A DNA stretch of 64,000 bases, from positions 1 to 64,000 of the forward strand of contig PGZV01000016.1 of assembly GCA_002841495.1 (NCBI GenBank). Reading direction: 5' to 3'. The position numbers and the translations under genes are program-made. The notes under the pieces are model-generated. The model was given only the letters and a program-made list of their open reading frames with translations, did not search any database and was not told the DNA's origin. This document shows, piece after piece, positions 55,482-64,000 of this stretch; position 1 is the first letter of the stretch; each line of letters begins with the position of its first letter. This DNA comes from Firmicutes bacterium HGW-Firmicutes-2 (GTDB lineage: Bacteria > Bacillota > Clostridia > Lachnospirales > Vallitaleaceae).

Positions 55482-56777
55482 ATGAAAGTATACGATTTTA
55501 CAAAAGGTGAAGTCATTGACATTAAAAAGCTTCTAGAAGATCGAGCACCAACTTCATATGGCGAGTACGAAACCATCGTTGCAACGATTATAAAGAATGT
55601 AAAAGCTAAGGGTAATCAAGCTGTTATCGATTATACGACAGAGTTTGATAAAGTAACACTAGATGAAACAACTATGAAAGTCACACCTGAAGAAATTAGA
55701 AATGCCTATGACCTTGTGGATGAAAAGCTTATTAAAGTTATAAAGAAAGCTAAAGATCGGGTATATGCTTTTCATGCCAAACAAAAACAATACAGTTGGT
55801 TCGATACAGAAGAAGACGGCAGCATCATGGGACAAAAAATAACACCCCTTGAGCGGGTAGGTGTCTATGTTCCAGGTGGTAAAGCCGTTTATACATCTTC
55901 AGTAATTATGGATGTGGTTCCAGCACTGGTAGCAGGTGTTAAAGAAATCGTCGTTACCACACCGCCGGATGCTACCGGTAATATCAACCCACAAATATTA
56001 GTAGCTGCCGATATATGCGGTATAGAGACCATTTACAAAATGGGTGGTGCTCAAGCCATTGCAGCTTTAGCTTTTGGAACAGAAACCATTAAAAAGGTCG
56101 ACAAAATCGTTGGACCGGGTAATATCTTTGTTGCGTTAGCAAAAAAAGCGGTTTACGGTCATGTCAGTATCGACTCTATAGCAGGGCCATCTGAGGTATT
56201 GGTTATCGCCGATGAGACATCCAATCCCAAATACATAGCAGCCGATCTCTTATCCCAATCTGAACATGATGAACTGGCTTCATCCGTGCTGATTACAACA
56301 AGTCAAGATATTGCAACGAAGGTGAAAGAGGAGCTCAAGCGACAAACCGCTTATTTGAAGCGTAAGGATATCATTGAAGCCTCACTGAATAATTATGGTG
56401 TCACCATTATTGTCGATACTTTACAAGATGCAGTGTCCATTAGCAATGAGATTGCACCGGAGCATTTGGAAATATGTACGAAGAATCCTTTTGAATTAAT
56501 GCCATATATAAAAAATGCCGGCGCTATTTTCCTTGGGAATTACACACCAGAGCCTCTTGGTGACTATATGGCCGGACCGAATCATGTACTGCCTACCAAT
56601 GCGACGGCAAAGTTCTTTTCACCTTTATCCGTGGATGACTTTATCAAGAAATCCAGCATAACATTTTTTGGACGTGATGCACTGAAAGCACTAAGTGATG
56701 ATGTGATCTACTTTGCAGAGTCAGAAGCACTAGATGCTCATGCGAATTCCATCAAAGTGAGGTTTGAAAATGATTAA
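55482..56777 (+). CDS. hisD: Histidinol dehydrogenase
   Basis: Last two oxidations, histidinol to histidine; zinc enzyme. 431 aa with the signature region [13 protein letters not shown] (about 230-242), followed by [12 protein letters not shown] with metal-ligand residues and GPNHVLPT near the C-terminus. The first 20 residues are as in relatives. Overlaps hisC by 8 bp. Confidence 0.97.
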   Translation: MKVYDFTKGEVIDIKKLLEDRAPTSYGEYETIVATIIKNVKAKGNQAVIDYTTEFDKVTLDETTMKVTPEEIRNAYDLVDEKLIKVIKKAKDRVYAFHAKQKQYSWFDTEEDGSIMGQKITPLERVGVYVPGGKAVYTSSVIMDVVPALVAGVKEIVVTTPPDATGNINPQILVAADICGIETIYKMGGAQAIAALAFGTETIKKVDKIVGPGNIFVALAKKAVYGHVSIDSIAGPSEVLVIADETSNPKYIAADLLSQSEHDELASSVLITTSQDIATKVKEELKRQTAYLKRKDIIEASLNNYGVTIIVDTLQDAVSISNEIAPEHLEICTKNPFELMPYIKNAGAIFLGNYTPEPLGDYMAGPNHVLPTNATAKFFSPLSVDDFIKKSSITFFGRDALKALSDDVIYFAESEALDAHANSIKVRFEND

Positions 56778-57846
56778 GGATTACATGCGTAAGGACTTAT
56801 TGGATTTTAAACCATATCATGCACCACTTATGAACTATGATATTAAGTTGGACGCCAATGAAAACCCTTATGTTCATAGTCCTTATGTTCTTGAAAAAAT
56901 TAAATCATGGTTAGACGACGATAAAGATCACTTAACCCGTTATCCGGACACCGATGTACATGAACTAAGACAAAAGCTTGGCGCTTATCATGGTATTTCT
57001 GAAAATGAAATCATATGTACAGTGGGTTCGGATCAACTTATTGAACTGATTATAAAAGTTTTTGTAGAACCGGGTGATGGTGTTTTAGTACCAAACCCCT
57101 CATTTAGTATGTATGGCTTATCCACCTTACTCAATCATGGCATGGTCATAAACTATGAGCTTAATGACGCTTTTGATTATGATTATGATTTAATTCTAAA
57201 AGCCTATGAGGTGCATAAGCCTAAGTTGATCTTTATCTGCACACCCAATAACCCTACAGGGAATAAAGCTTCATTTGAAGGTATGAAACGTATTTTAGAC
57301 CATGTAGAATGTCCGGTTATTATTGACGAAGCCTATGAAGAATTTGATGGTGAATCTATGGTTTCCTATATTTCTGATTACAACAATCTTATTGTGTTAA
57401 AGACTTTTTCTAAAGCCTATGGGATTGCAGGGCTTAGAATCGGTTATGGTATTGCAAGTCGTGAGATGATTGAGGTGGTCAATATAGCAAAACCACCTTA
57501 TAATCTATCCGCATTTTCTCAGGCAGTTGCAACCTTCATATTAGACGATCTGGATTACTATAACGATTTAATTCGTAGAATCAACCATGAAAAAGAAAAA
57601 TTGTATCAATTTTTCTTGAGTAGAGATTGTTTTGAAAGCGTCTATCCCTCAAAGGCAAACTTTATTCTTGTTAAAATTAAGAACACAGATTTAATAGACC
57701 ATTTGCAAAGCCATAGCGTCTTAATAAGAGGTTATGGTGTTACAGGTAGACTTGCCTATCATATGCGTGTTACCATAGGAACAGAGGACGAGAACAGACG
57801 TCTCATGGCATTAATAAAGGCTTATGAACCTAAGGAGGAGTTATGA
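56770..57846 (+). CDS. hisC: Histidinol-phosphate aminotransferase
   Basis: PLP-dependent fold-type I enzyme. 358 aa: LDANENPY (about residues 28-35), the PLP-binding region CTPNNPTGN (about 155), VIIDEAYEEF and the Schiff-base lysine in KTFSKAYGIAGLRIGYG (about 217). ATG 56770 is used, since GAGGT lies 7 bp upstream. The stop overlaps the hisB start (ATGA). Confidence 0.96.
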   Translation: MIKDYMRKDLLDFKPYHAPLMNYDIKLDANENPYVHSPYVLEKIKSWLDDDKDHLTRYPDTDVHELRQKLGAYHGISENEIICTVGSDQLIELIIKVFVEPGDGVLVPNPSFSMYGLSTLLNHGMVINYELNDAFDYDYDLILKAYEVHKPKLIFICTPNNPTGNKASFEGMKRILDHVECPVIIDEAYEEFDGESMVSYISDYNNLIVLKTFSKAYGIAGLRIGYGIASREMIEVVNIAKPPYNLSAFSQAVATFILDDLDYYNDLIRRINHEKEKLYQFFLSRDCFESVYPSKANFILVKIKNTDLIDHLQSHSVLIRGYGVTGRLAYHMRVTIGTEDENRRLMALIKAYEPKEEL

Positions 57847-58436
57847 CAAATCGTTTATGCACAATGAATCGAAAGACAAATGAAACAAACATTGAGATGA
57901 AACTCAACATTGACGGATCCGGTCAATCAACTTTGAAGACGGGTATCGGGTTTTTCGATCATATGTTGACCCATATTGCTAAACATGGTTTTTTCGATCT
58001 GGAAGTGACTTGTGAAGGTGACTTAGAAGTAGATTGTCATCATTCAATTGAAGACATAGGCATTGTTCTTGGTAAATGTATCCGTGAAGCCATCGGCGAT
58101 AAAGTCGGCATCAAACGCTACGGGTCATGTATCTTGCCGATGGACGAGACTTTGGTCTTGTGTGCACTTGATTTATCCGGCAGGCCGTACTTGAACTTTG
58201 ATGTGGCTCTGACAGCACTTCGTCTTGGGGATATGGATGTGGAAATGGTTAAGGAATTCTTCATGGCGGTTGCTGTACATGCCGGTATGAACTTACATAT
58301 TAAATTGCTGGATGGTTCTAATAACCATCATATTGTAGAAGGTATTTTTAAAGCCTTTGGTAATGCCCTTGATCAAGCTACCTTATTGGATCCGCGTATC
58401 ATAGGAACCAGATCAACCAAAGGCATGTTGGAATAG
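57843..58436 (+). CDS. hisB: Imidazoleglycerol-phosphate dehydratase
   Basis: 197 aa monofunctional dehydratase with no phosphatase domain. Metal-binding motifs GFFDHMLTHIAKHGFFDL (about residues 39-56) and DCHHSIEDIGI (about 67-77), plus the second set VHAGMNLH and NNHHIVEGIFKAFG. No histidinol-phosphatase gene occurs in this window, so that step is encoded elsewhere. Confidence 0.97.
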   Translation: MTNRLCTMNRKTNETNIEMKLNIDGSGQSTLKTGIGFFDHMLTHIAKHGFFDLEVTCEGDLEVDCHHSIEDIGIVLGKCIREAIGDKVGIKRYGSCILPMDETLVLCALDLSGRPYLNFDVALTALRLGDMDVEMVKEFFMAVAVHAGMNLHIKLLDGSNNHHIVEGIFKAFGNALDQATLLDPRIIGTRSTKGMLE

Positions 58437-58446
58437 AGGTGTTCAT

Positions 58447-59049
58447 ATGATTATAGGTATTATTGATTATGGTATGGGTAATCTGCAAAGTGTAAGCAAC
58501 GCTCTAAAATTTATTGGGGTAAAACATTTCACTTCTTCTGATAAGGAAGTCTTAAAAACTGCAGACAAGCTCATTTTACCCGGCGTAGGTGCTTTTAAAG
58601 ACGCTATAGAACGCCTTCGAGATAAAGGGTTGGATCAAATGCTTATGGAAGTAAAAGCCGAAGGGAAACCGGTTCTGGGTATATGTCTTGGCATGCAATT
58701 ACTCTTTGATACCAGTTCGGAATTTGGCAGTCACGCAGGTCTTGGACTCATTAAAGGAAATATTGTTAAACTGGACGTTGAAAATCTTAAAATTCCTCAT
58801 ATGGGATGGAACGCGCTTCATATACAAAAAAGAGCACCATTATTTGCTGGTTTACCTGAAGAAGCCTATGTCTATTTTGTCCATTCCTATCATTTGGAAA
58901 CGGATGAGGATGTCGTTTCTGCGACGACTTATTACGGTAAAGATATTCAGATTGCTGCTCAACAAGGCAATATATACGGATTACAGTTTCATCCTGAAAA
59001 AAGTGGTGATGTAGGTTTAAAAATCTTGGAGAATTTTGCTTATTTATAA
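58447..59049 (+). CDS. hisH: Imidazole glycerol phosphate synthase, glutaminase subunit
   Basis: Supplies ammonia to HisF. 200 aa: N-terminal IDYGMGNLQSVSNAL, catalytic cysteine in GICLGMQLLFD (about residue 80), and the His-Glu pair in LQFHPEKSG near the C-terminus. The stop codon lies in the left arm of the 59048-59107 element. Confidence 0.96.
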   Translation: MIIGIIDYGMGNLQSVSNALKFIGVKHFTSSDKEVLKTADKLILPGVGAFKDAIERLRDKGLDQMLMEVKAEGKPVLGICLGMQLLFDTSSEFGSHAGLGLIKGNIVKLDVENLKIPHMGWNALHIQKRAPLFAGLPEEAYVYFVHSYHLETDEDVVSATTYYGKDIQIAAQQGNIYGLQFHPEKSGDVGLKILENFAYL

Positions 59050-59107
59050 AATGTCAAAAGTAAGTTTCTCAAATAAACATAAATCATATAGGTTACGTTG
59101 ACATTTT
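59048..59107. repeat. Inverted-repeat element E3 between hisH and hisA (GTCAA-ended family)
   Basis: AAAATGTCAA (59048-59057) and TTGACATTTT (59098-59107) are perfect inverted repeats. GTCAAAAGTAAGTTTC at 59053-59068 matches the inverted right end of E2 with one base different. No ORF. Confidence 0.6.
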
Positions 59108-59129
59108 AACCTTAGAAAAGAGGACAATT

Positions 59130-59852
59130 ATGAGGTTATATCCCGCAATAGATATTATTAACGGTCAGGCAGTACGTCTTGTACAAGGTGACTATAAAAA
59201 AGAAACGGTTTATGATAAGGACCCTGTCCAAGTTGCTAAACAATGGGAAGATGCCGGTGCCGCCTATATTCATGTTGTGGATCTTGATGGTGCACAAGAC
59301 GGCACTTGGAAAAACAAAGAGACCATATCAAACATCGTAAAAAGTATTAACATACCTGTCCAAACAGGTGGCGGTATAAGATCACTTAAAGACATTGAAG
59401 AACGCTTATCTGTTGGGATTACTAGAGTGATTCTAGGTACAGTTGCCATAAAAAATCCCGACCTTGTTCTAGAGGCTGTGAGAAAGTTTGGCAGCGAAGC
59501 CATCGTAGTCGGCATTGATGCCAAAGAGGGTATGGTGGCCATTCATGGGTGGGAACAAGTGAGTGATGTGTCAGCACTTGAGTTATGTTTGAAGGTTAAA
59601 GTCATGGGTGTGACTACCATTATCTACACGGATATTGCTAAAGACGGAATGATGCTAGGTACAAATATTGAACAAACCAGCCAGTTAATTAAGGAAACCG
59701 GTATGGATATCATTGCTTCCGGTGGTGTGTCCTGTTATGAAGACATTCAGAAGGTATCTGAGATAAAAGCTGAGGGTGTCATTATCGGAAAGGCCCTCTA
59801 TACAAAGGCCATAGATCTGAAAACAGCCATCCAACGATTTGAAAGTAGGTGA
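59130..59852 (+). CDS. hisA: ProFAR isomerase HisA
   Basis: (Beta-alpha)8 barrel that opens the ring of ProFAR. 240 aa: [18 protein letters not shown] at the N-terminus, catalytic D8-type aspartate in it, [14 protein letters not shown] and the second catalytic aspartate in [13 protein letters not shown]. Separated from hisH by 80 bp that hold element E3, but still likely in the same transcript. Confidence 0.96.
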   Translation: MRLYPAIDIINGQAVRLVQGDYKKETVYDKDPVQVAKQWEDAGAAYIHVVDLDGAQDGTWKNKETISNIVKSINIPVQTGGGIRSLKDIEERLSVGITRVILGTVAIKNPDLVLEAVRKFGSEAIVVGIDAKEGMVAIHGWEQVSDVSALELCLKVKVMGVTTIIYTDIAKDGMMLGTNIEQTSQLIKETGMDIIASGGVSCYEDIQKVSEIKAEGVIIGKALYTKAIDLKTAIQRFESR

Positions 59853-59856
59853 CCCT

Positions 59857-60618
59857 ATGCTATCCAAAAGAATCATACCTTGCTTAGATGTTGATAAAGG
59901 CAGAGTTGTTAAAGGTGTTCAATTTGTAAACATCATAGATGCTGGTGATCCGGTTGAAGTTGCTAAAGCTTATAACAAGAGTATGGCCGATGAGATTGTT
60001 TTTTTAGATATCACGGCCTCCCATGAAGGCCGTGATACCATTGTGGATGTGGTCAAGAAAACGGCGAAAGAAATATTTATACCTTTAACGGTGGGAGGTG
60101 GCATCCGAACGGTTGAAGATTTTAGAACCATGTTGTTGGCCGGCGCTGACAAAGTTGCCGTCAATTCTGCAGCCGTTAATCGTCCTGAACTTATAAAAGA
60201 AGCCGCTTTAAAATACGGAAGTCAGTGTGTTGTCCTTGCCATGGATGCAAAACGAAATGAAGGACGAAAATCATGGGATGTCTATATTAATGGTGGTAGA
60301 ATCAATAAGCATATAGACGCCATAGAGTGGGCAAAACAAGCCGAAGCTCTTGGCGCAGGGGAAATACTCTTAACCAGTATGGATTGTGATGGCACAAAAG
60401 CCGGTTTTGATGTACAATTGACCAAAGCAGTAAGTGAGGCTGTGGGCATTCCAGTGATTGCATCTGGCGGTGCCGGTACAATGGAACATTTTTCAGACGT
60501 CTTAACAGAGGGTCTGGCAGATGCAGCGCTTGCCGCATCTTTGTTTCACTTTAAAGAAATGGAAATTGTTGATCTGAAAAACTATTTACATGAGCAAAAT
60601 ATACCTGTAAGAAGATAG
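59857..60618 (+). CDS. hisF: Imidazole glycerol phosphate synthase, cyclase subunit
   Basis: Barrel enzyme that uses ammonia from HisH. 253 aa: [19 protein letters not shown] (catalytic aspartate in it), [22 protein letters not shown], and the second aspartate in [15 protein letters not shown] 59857 with TAGGTGA upstream is used; the longer frame would overlap hisA by 14 bp. Confidence 0.97.
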   Translation: MLSKRIIPCLDVDKGRVVKGVQFVNIIDAGDPVEVAKAYNKSMADEIVFLDITASHEGRDTIVDVVKKTAKEIFIPLTVGGGIRTVEDFRTMLLAGADKVAVNSAAVNRPELIKEAALKYGSQCVVLAMDAKRNEGRKSWDVYINGGRINKHIDAIEWAKQAEALGAGEILLTSMDCDGTKAGFDVQLTKAVSEAVGIPVIASGGAGTMEHFSDVLTEGLADAALAASLFHFKEMEIVDLKNYLHEQNIPVRR

Positions 60619-60627
60619 GAGAATACT

Positions 60628-61260
60628 ATGAAATTTCATAATTTCAAACTTGGAGAAGACGGACTACTACCGGTTATTGTACAAGATTATATGTCAAACC
60701 AAGTCCTTATGATGGCTTATATGAACGAAGAAGCTTATACGAAAACGATTGAAACCGGTAAAGCCACTTACTATAGCCGTAGCCGAAAGTCCTTATGGAT
60801 CAAAGGTGAAACATCCGGTCATTACCAAACTGTTAAAGAGATCGCTTTGGATTGTGATCAAGATACGTTGCTTCTTAAAGTACACCAAGAAGGTAATGCA
60901 TGCCATACAGGTGCATATTCATGCTTCTATAGATATTTAGATGCAGCAAAGGAAAACTACACGGAAGTAGATACCTTTAAGCAAAAAGATGTCTTAAGTG
61001 GTGTCTTTGATGTGGTCATGGACCGAAAGGTTAATCCAAAAGAGGGCTCTTATACCAATTATCTTTTTGAAAAAGGGATTGATAAGATTTTAAAAAAAGT
61101 CGGAGAAGAAACGGCTGAAATTATCATTGGAGCAAAAAATGAAGGAAAAGAAGAAATGGTCTATGAGATCTCAGACCTGTTATACCATTTAACGGTACTT
61201 ATGGTAGAAAAAGGCGCTAATTGGGAAGATATCTATAAAGAATTAGATAAAAGGCGATAA
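60628..61260 (+). CDS. hisIE: Bifunctional phosphoribosyl-AMP cyclohydrolase / phosphoribosyl-ATP pyrophosphatase
   Basis: Fusion of steps 2 and 3. HisI part (about residues 1-115): [26 protein letters not shown], then the zinc ligands DCDQDTLL and [11 protein letters not shown]. HisE part (about 118-210): [42 protein letters not shown]. Last gene of the his operon; no strong terminator is seen after it. Confidence 0.96.
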   Translation: MKFHNFKLGEDGLLPVIVQDYMSNQVLMMAYMNEEAYTKTIETGKATYYSRSRKSLWIKGETSGHYQTVKEIALDCDQDTLLLKVHQEGNACHTGAYSCFYRYLDAAKENYTEVDTFKQKDVLSGVFDVVMDRKVNPKEGSYTNYLFEKGIDKILKKVGEETAEIIIGAKNEGKEEMVYEISDLLYHLTVLMVEKGANWEDIYKELDKRR

Positions 61261-61302
61261 GTCCTTAAGAGCTTCTTTTCTTGTATAAATCATATAATAA
61301 TC

Positions 61303-61331
61303 TTGACTAATTTGTCCATTAGTTATACAAT
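61303..61331 (+). promoter_or_regulatory. Promoter of the hydrogenase-associated cluster
   Basis: TTGACT at 61303-61308, 17-bp spacer, TACAAT at 61326-61331. Confidence 0.7.
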
Positions 61332-61365
61332 AGTATAAGGAATGGGCAAAACATTCTTTATTAAA

Positions 61366-61380
61366 TGATAATGATTGTTA
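61366..61380 (+). promoter_or_regulatory. Fur-box-like site in the leader of the hydrogenase cluster
   Basis: TGATAAT-G-ATTGTTA follows the Fur 7-1-7 pattern with 5 of 7 matches in the second half; another TGATAAC lies at 61384-61390. It is about 30 nt after the predicted transcription start. Confidence 0.3.
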
Positions 61381-61405
61381 AAATGATAACGATGGAGGTA
61401 ATAGA

Positions 61406-61774
61406 ATGCATCTTACTCAAATTAAAGAGATTCTAGACGCACAAGTCATTGCAGGCAAAGGTGATATGAATCAAGAAATTGATTTCGGTTATGGTTGTGA
61501 TTTAATGAGTGATGTTTTAGCTTATGTACAAAATAACATAGTTCTGTTAACAGGCTTGGTTCATCCGCAAGTTATAAGAACCGCTGAAATGTTAGATATA
61601 AAAGCAATTGTCATAGTAAGAGGTAAAGAACCTGGGTCGGATTTAATTGAGATGGCCAATCGTCGAGACATAGTGATAATGACGACCAAACACTCATTAT
61701 TTACCGCTTCAGGTCTTTTGTTTAAGAACGGCCTTATAGGAGAGGAGATAGCCCATAATGAACTTACATTTTGA
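61406..61774 (+). CDS. DRTGG-domain protein (hydrogenase cluster)
   Basis: 122 aa, one DRTGG-type domain: QIKEILDAQVIAGKGDMNQEI, YGCDLMSDVLAYV, then a beta-rich end (AIVIVRGKEP, RDIVIMTTKHS). Small stand-alone DRTGG proteins recur in [FeFe]-hydrogenase operons of Clostridia and Thermotoga, and may sense a ligand; no activity is known. GGAGGT precedes ATG. It overlaps the next gene by 17 bp. A related protein is encoded at 63565. Confidence 0.8.
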   Translation: MHLTQIKEILDAQVIAGKGDMNQEIDFGYGCDLMSDVLAYVQNNIVLLTGLVHPQVIRTAEMLDIKAIVIVRGKEPGSDLIEMANRRDIVIMTTKHSLFTASGLLFKNGLIGEEIAHNELTF

Positions 61775-62183
61775 TGTTGAAGGTGGTGAGTTTATTTCTG
61801 CGGGTGTGGCTTCCAGTAAGGTGAAAAAAGTCTTAAAGCAACTGGCTATACAACCTGAGATTATTAGGAAGATATCTGTTGCCATGTATGAAGCTGAAAT
61901 CAATATGGTTATTCATGCCCATGGGGGTGTTATAGATGCTGAGATTATGCCCGATCATGTACATGTGGTTCTAAAAGATGAAGGACCCGGTATCGAAAAT
62001 ATTGAGCTGGCTATGAAGGCCGGCTATTCTACAGCATCCAGATTGGCTAGAGAAATGGGATTTGGTGCCGGTATGGGTCTTGCTAACATGAAACGATATG
62101 CCGATATACTTCAGATTGAATCAGAACCCGGTAAAGGAACCACGGTTGAAATTACAGTAAAGCTCTATCCTGAACAAGCTTAA
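61758..62183 (+). CDS. Anti-sigma-like ATP-binding protein (HATPase, RsbW type)
   Basis: 141 aa GHKL ATPase domain: N box YEAEINMVIHAHGG (about residues 43-56), G1 DEGPGI (about 75-80) and G2 GFGAGMGLANM (about 102-112). There is no histidine phosphotransfer region, so it resembles RsbW/SpoIIAB serine kinases. Partner unknown; in this context it could signal from the hydrogenase-like sensor next to it (inference). Confidence 0.82.
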   Translation: MNLHFDVEGGEFISAGVASSKVKKVLKQLAIQPEIIRKISVAMYEAEINMVIHAHGGVIDAEIMPDHVHVVLKDEGPGIENIELAMKAGYSTASRLAREMGFGAGMGLANMKRYADILQIESEPGKGTTVEITVKLYPEQA

Positions 62184-62248
62184 GAAGAAAGATTCGTGTG
62201 CGTTATAGCATCATTATCATATAGAGTTCTATTAGGAGGCATCATGAT

Positions 62249-63568
62249 ATGGGAAATTACCATTCAGTAACCCTTGATAAAAATCGTTGTATAGGTTGTA
62301 CGGATTGTATCAAGCGCTGTCCGACGGAAGCCATTCGTGTCAGGCATTCAAAGGCAGAAATCACAGATGATCTTTGTATCGATTGCGGTATGTGTATTCG
62401 TGTCTGTAAAAGCCATGCAAAACGAGCACTTACCGATTCCTTAGATAAAATCAATAAGTTCAAATATAAAGTTGCCATTCCGGCACCAACCTTATATACC
62501 CAATTCAAAAAGCTAAGAGATCCTAATATCGTGCTTACAGCACTTAAAAAAATTGGATTTGATGAAGTTTTTGAAGTGGCTAAGGCAGCAGAAGTTGTTA
62601 CGGCATATAGCCAAACACTACTAGAAGAAGGTAAGATTAATCGTCCTGTTATTTCTTCTGCTTGTCCTGCCATTGTCAAATTAATTCAAATGCGTTTTCC
62701 TTCATTAATAGACAATGTTATGCCTATTATTTCTCCAAAAGAAGCCATTGCCCGTTATGCAAGACAATATTTGATGAATCAAGGTCTTGAAAGTAAAGAT
62801 ATCGGTATATTCTTTATAACACCATGTGCAGCAAAAGTTACAAACAGCAGACAACCACAGACAATCAAAACATCTGACGTTGATGGTGTTATATCCATGA
62901 AAGACATATACTTGGAGCTGATTCCTGTCATCAATAAACTGCAACCGGAAGATATTGAGACCCTTCAAATGAGTTCCGCTAATGGTATAGGATGGGCAGC
63001 CAGTGGTGGAGAAGGTCTAGCATCAAAAGTCTATAACCTGGTAGCTGTTGACGGCATAGAGAATGTTATTACCATTTTGGAAAGAGTTGAAAATAATAAG
63101 TTGGATGTTGATTTCATTGAGTGTTTGGCTTGTGTAAACGGTTGTCTAGGTGGTCCTTTAACGGTTGAGAACTCTTTTGTCAGTACGAATCGAATGGGTA
63201 AAATAAAAAAGTATGTCAAACAACATGGAAAAACAAGAGACCTTAATATTATAAGTCCCAAAATACGTCTCAAATGGGATTATGCCCTTGAAGTGACACA
63301 TGTAAGGAAATTAGATGATAATATGATGGTTGCTTTAACTAAGATGGAGCAGATTGATGATTTACACAAGACATTGCCGCGAATTGATTGTGGATCATGT
63401 GGTGCACCTACTTGTAAAGCTTTTGCTGAAGATGTTGTTAGAGGCGATGCAATTATAGAAGACTGTATTTTCATGTTAAGAGAAAAGGTGAGGTCTATGG
63501 CAGAGGAAATGATGGCACTAAGTGGCATGTTACCACCTTCCATTGATCAGAATAGGAGGGAATCATGA
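62249..63568 (+). CDS. Sensory-type [FeFe] hydrogenase-like protein (HydS-like)
   Basis: 439 aa. N-terminal two [4Fe-4S] ferredoxin motifs (cysteines 14,17,20,24 and 43,46,49,53). H-cluster domain: ISSACPAIVKL (ligand C139), ITPCAAK (C193) and ECLACVNGCLGGP (C295, C299), so all four cluster ligands are kept. Residue 138 is alanine where catalytic enzymes (TSCCP motif) have the proton-relay cysteine; this is a trait of sensory hydrogenases such as Thermotoga HydS. The C-terminus has a further Fe-S motif (C381, C384, C389, C406) and no PAS domain. AGGAGG lies upstream of ATG. Confidence 0.85.
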   Translation: MGNYHSVTLDKNRCIGCTDCIKRCPTEAIRVRHSKAEITDDLCIDCGMCIRVCKSHAKRALTDSLDKINKFKYKVAIPAPTLYTQFKKLRDPNIVLTALKKIGFDEVFEVAKAAEVVTAYSQTLLEEGKINRPVISSACPAIVKLIQMRFPSLIDNVMPIISPKEAIARYARQYLMNQGLESKDIGIFFITPCAAKVTNSRQPQTIKTSDVDGVISMKDIYLELIPVINKLQPEDIETLQMSSANGIGWAASGGEGLASKVYNLVAVDGIENVITILERVENNKLDVDFIECLACVNGCLGGPLTVENSFVSTNRMGKIKKYVKQHGKTRDLNIISPKIRLKWDYALEVTHVRKLDDNMMVALTKMEQIDDLHKTLPRIDCGSCGAPTCKAFAEDVVRGDAIIEDCIFMLREKVRSMAEEMMALSGMLPPSIDQNRRES

Positions 63569-63900
63569 CCATAAATGATGTACAAACAATACTAAAGGCA
63601 ACGGTTGTAACTCAATCACTTTATGAAAACAATGAAGTTTTATCCGGTTTTGTCGGTGATTTGCTCAGTGTCGTTATGGGCAAAGCCAAAGAACAATGTG
63701 CTTGGATCACCATACAAGGCCATATAAATATCATAGCCGTCGGTACCTTAATCAATGTAGGCTGTATTATAGTTACAGAAGGTTTTAAAGTAGATGAAGA
63801 TGCTATAAAAAAAGCGAATGAAGAAGATATTGTCATCATGACAACACAATTATCTTCCTATGAAGCTGCTGCTTTATTGTCTAGAGACGGTTTGGAGTAG
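63565..63900 (+). CDS. Second DRTGG-domain protein (hydrogenase cluster)
   Basis: 111 aa, similar in layout to the 61406 protein: DVQTILKATVVTQ, then SGFVGDLLSVVMGKAKEQCAWIT and a C-terminal IVIMTTQLSSYEAAALL that matches the first protein's IVIMTTKHSLFTASGLL. It overlaps the hydrogenase-like gene by 4 bp (ATGA). Two divergent copies around the sensor suggest a paired or heteromeric role. Confidence 0.8.
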   Translation: MTINDVQTILKATVVTQSLYENNEVLSGFVGDLLSVVMGKAKEQCAWITIQGHINIIAVGTLINVGCIIVTEGFKVDEDAIKKANEEDIVIMTTQLSSYEAAALLSRDGLE

Positions 63901-63911
63901 GTGATTGTTTT

Positions 63912-64000
63912 ATGAAAGAATTATCCATGCATATATTAGATATTGCAACAAATAGTGTACGAGCCGGTGCAAGTCGAATCCTTATTACGGTTTCAGAAGA
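63912..64000 (+). CDS. Start of an ATP-binding (histidine-kinase-like) protein, truncated by the window end
   Basis: Only about 30 residues are visible: MKELSMHILDIATNSVRAGA, followed by SRILITVSEE. The DIA-NS-AGA stretch is the N box of a GHKL ATPase; such genes come next in hydrogenase operons that go on to nuoE/hydC, hydB and hydA. A frame of this kind fits, but the rest is outside the window. Confidence 0.7.
   Translation, partial: MKELSMHILDIATNSVRAGASRILITVSE

Noticed and set aside
62249-63568. Ordinary catalytic [FeFe] hydrogenase
   Set aside because: The proton-relay cysteine is alanine and the neighbours are signalling-type proteins; a sensory role fits better.
1-64000. CRISPR array, tRNA/rRNA genes or prophage
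   Set aside because: No regularly spaced repeats, no cloverleaf or rRNA-like stretches, and no phage structural genes were seen anywhere in the window.

Overview
The window reads as one contiguous, almost fully coding stretch of a low-GC, anaerobic, Gram-positive chromosome. The proteins and the gene order (fakA-recG-rsmD-coaD, tmcAL-pta-ackA-yceD-rpmF-plsX-acpP-rnc-smc-ftsY, ylxM-ffh-rpsP-khpA-rimM-trmD-rplS-lepB-rbgA-rnhB, rimP-nusA-rnpM-ylxQ-infB-rbfA-nrnA-truB-ribF-rpsO-pnp) are those of Firmicutes of class Clostridia. A Lachnospirales/Vallitaleaceae-type organism is my best guess, but that is inference. Start codons were re-chosen by Shine-Dalgarno spacing wherever the longest open frame looked too long.

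Layout: 1-5500 carries a fatty acid kinase, RecG, RsmD, CoaD and a coiled-coil protein. 5500-8400 is an accessory-looking pocket with a rhodanese, a 730-bp non-coding interval full of palindromes, a rubredoxin-like protein and TmcAL on the minus strand. 8600-14000 holds acetate formation (pta-ackA) and phospholipid/ACP/rRNA genes. 14100-27100 holds SMC, the SRP pathway (FtsY, YlxM, Ffh), ribosomal proteins with their maturation factors, signal peptidase and RNase HII. 27100-36000 is mixed: FliK-like and FlhB-C-like proteins, YraN, PgeF, DUF512, Der, PlsY, GpsA, LapA and an HD-GYP protein. 36000-48000 is the nusA-infB operon, rpsO, pnp, an M16 peptidase and dut. 48000-53000 holds RluA, QueG, RecU and a DEAD-box helicase. 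53500-61260 is a complete hisZGDCBHAF-IE operon using the short HisG plus HisZ form. 61400-64000 is the start of a hydrogenase-associated cluster: DRTGG, HATPase, sensory-type [FeFe] hydrogenase, DRTGG and a truncated kinase-like gene.

The most unusual material is non-coding. (1) A large palindromic element (about 150 bp, 190-240 bp with its neighbouring terminator) occurs twice, at 6393-6542 (inverted) and 53086-53234. A third, non-homologous element at 6042-6239 has the same plan: an outer stem enclosing two adjacent hairpins, each capped by CATCCATG. Read on the opposite strand these caps become AUGGAU loops resembling CsrA/RsmA sites. (2) A family of three short inverted-repeat elements with GTCAA-type ends (5480-5563, 43413-43537, 59048-59107) each begins on the stop codon of the gene before it; one supplies the -35 box of the rhodanese promoter. 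(3) Several operon leaders carry strong hairpins (pta, nusA operon, pnp, cshA).

Among the genes, the L7Ae-family ylxQ appears to have lost about 24 internal residues. The hydrogenase-like protein keeps the H-cluster ligands but has alanine where catalytic enzymes have the proton-relay cysteine.
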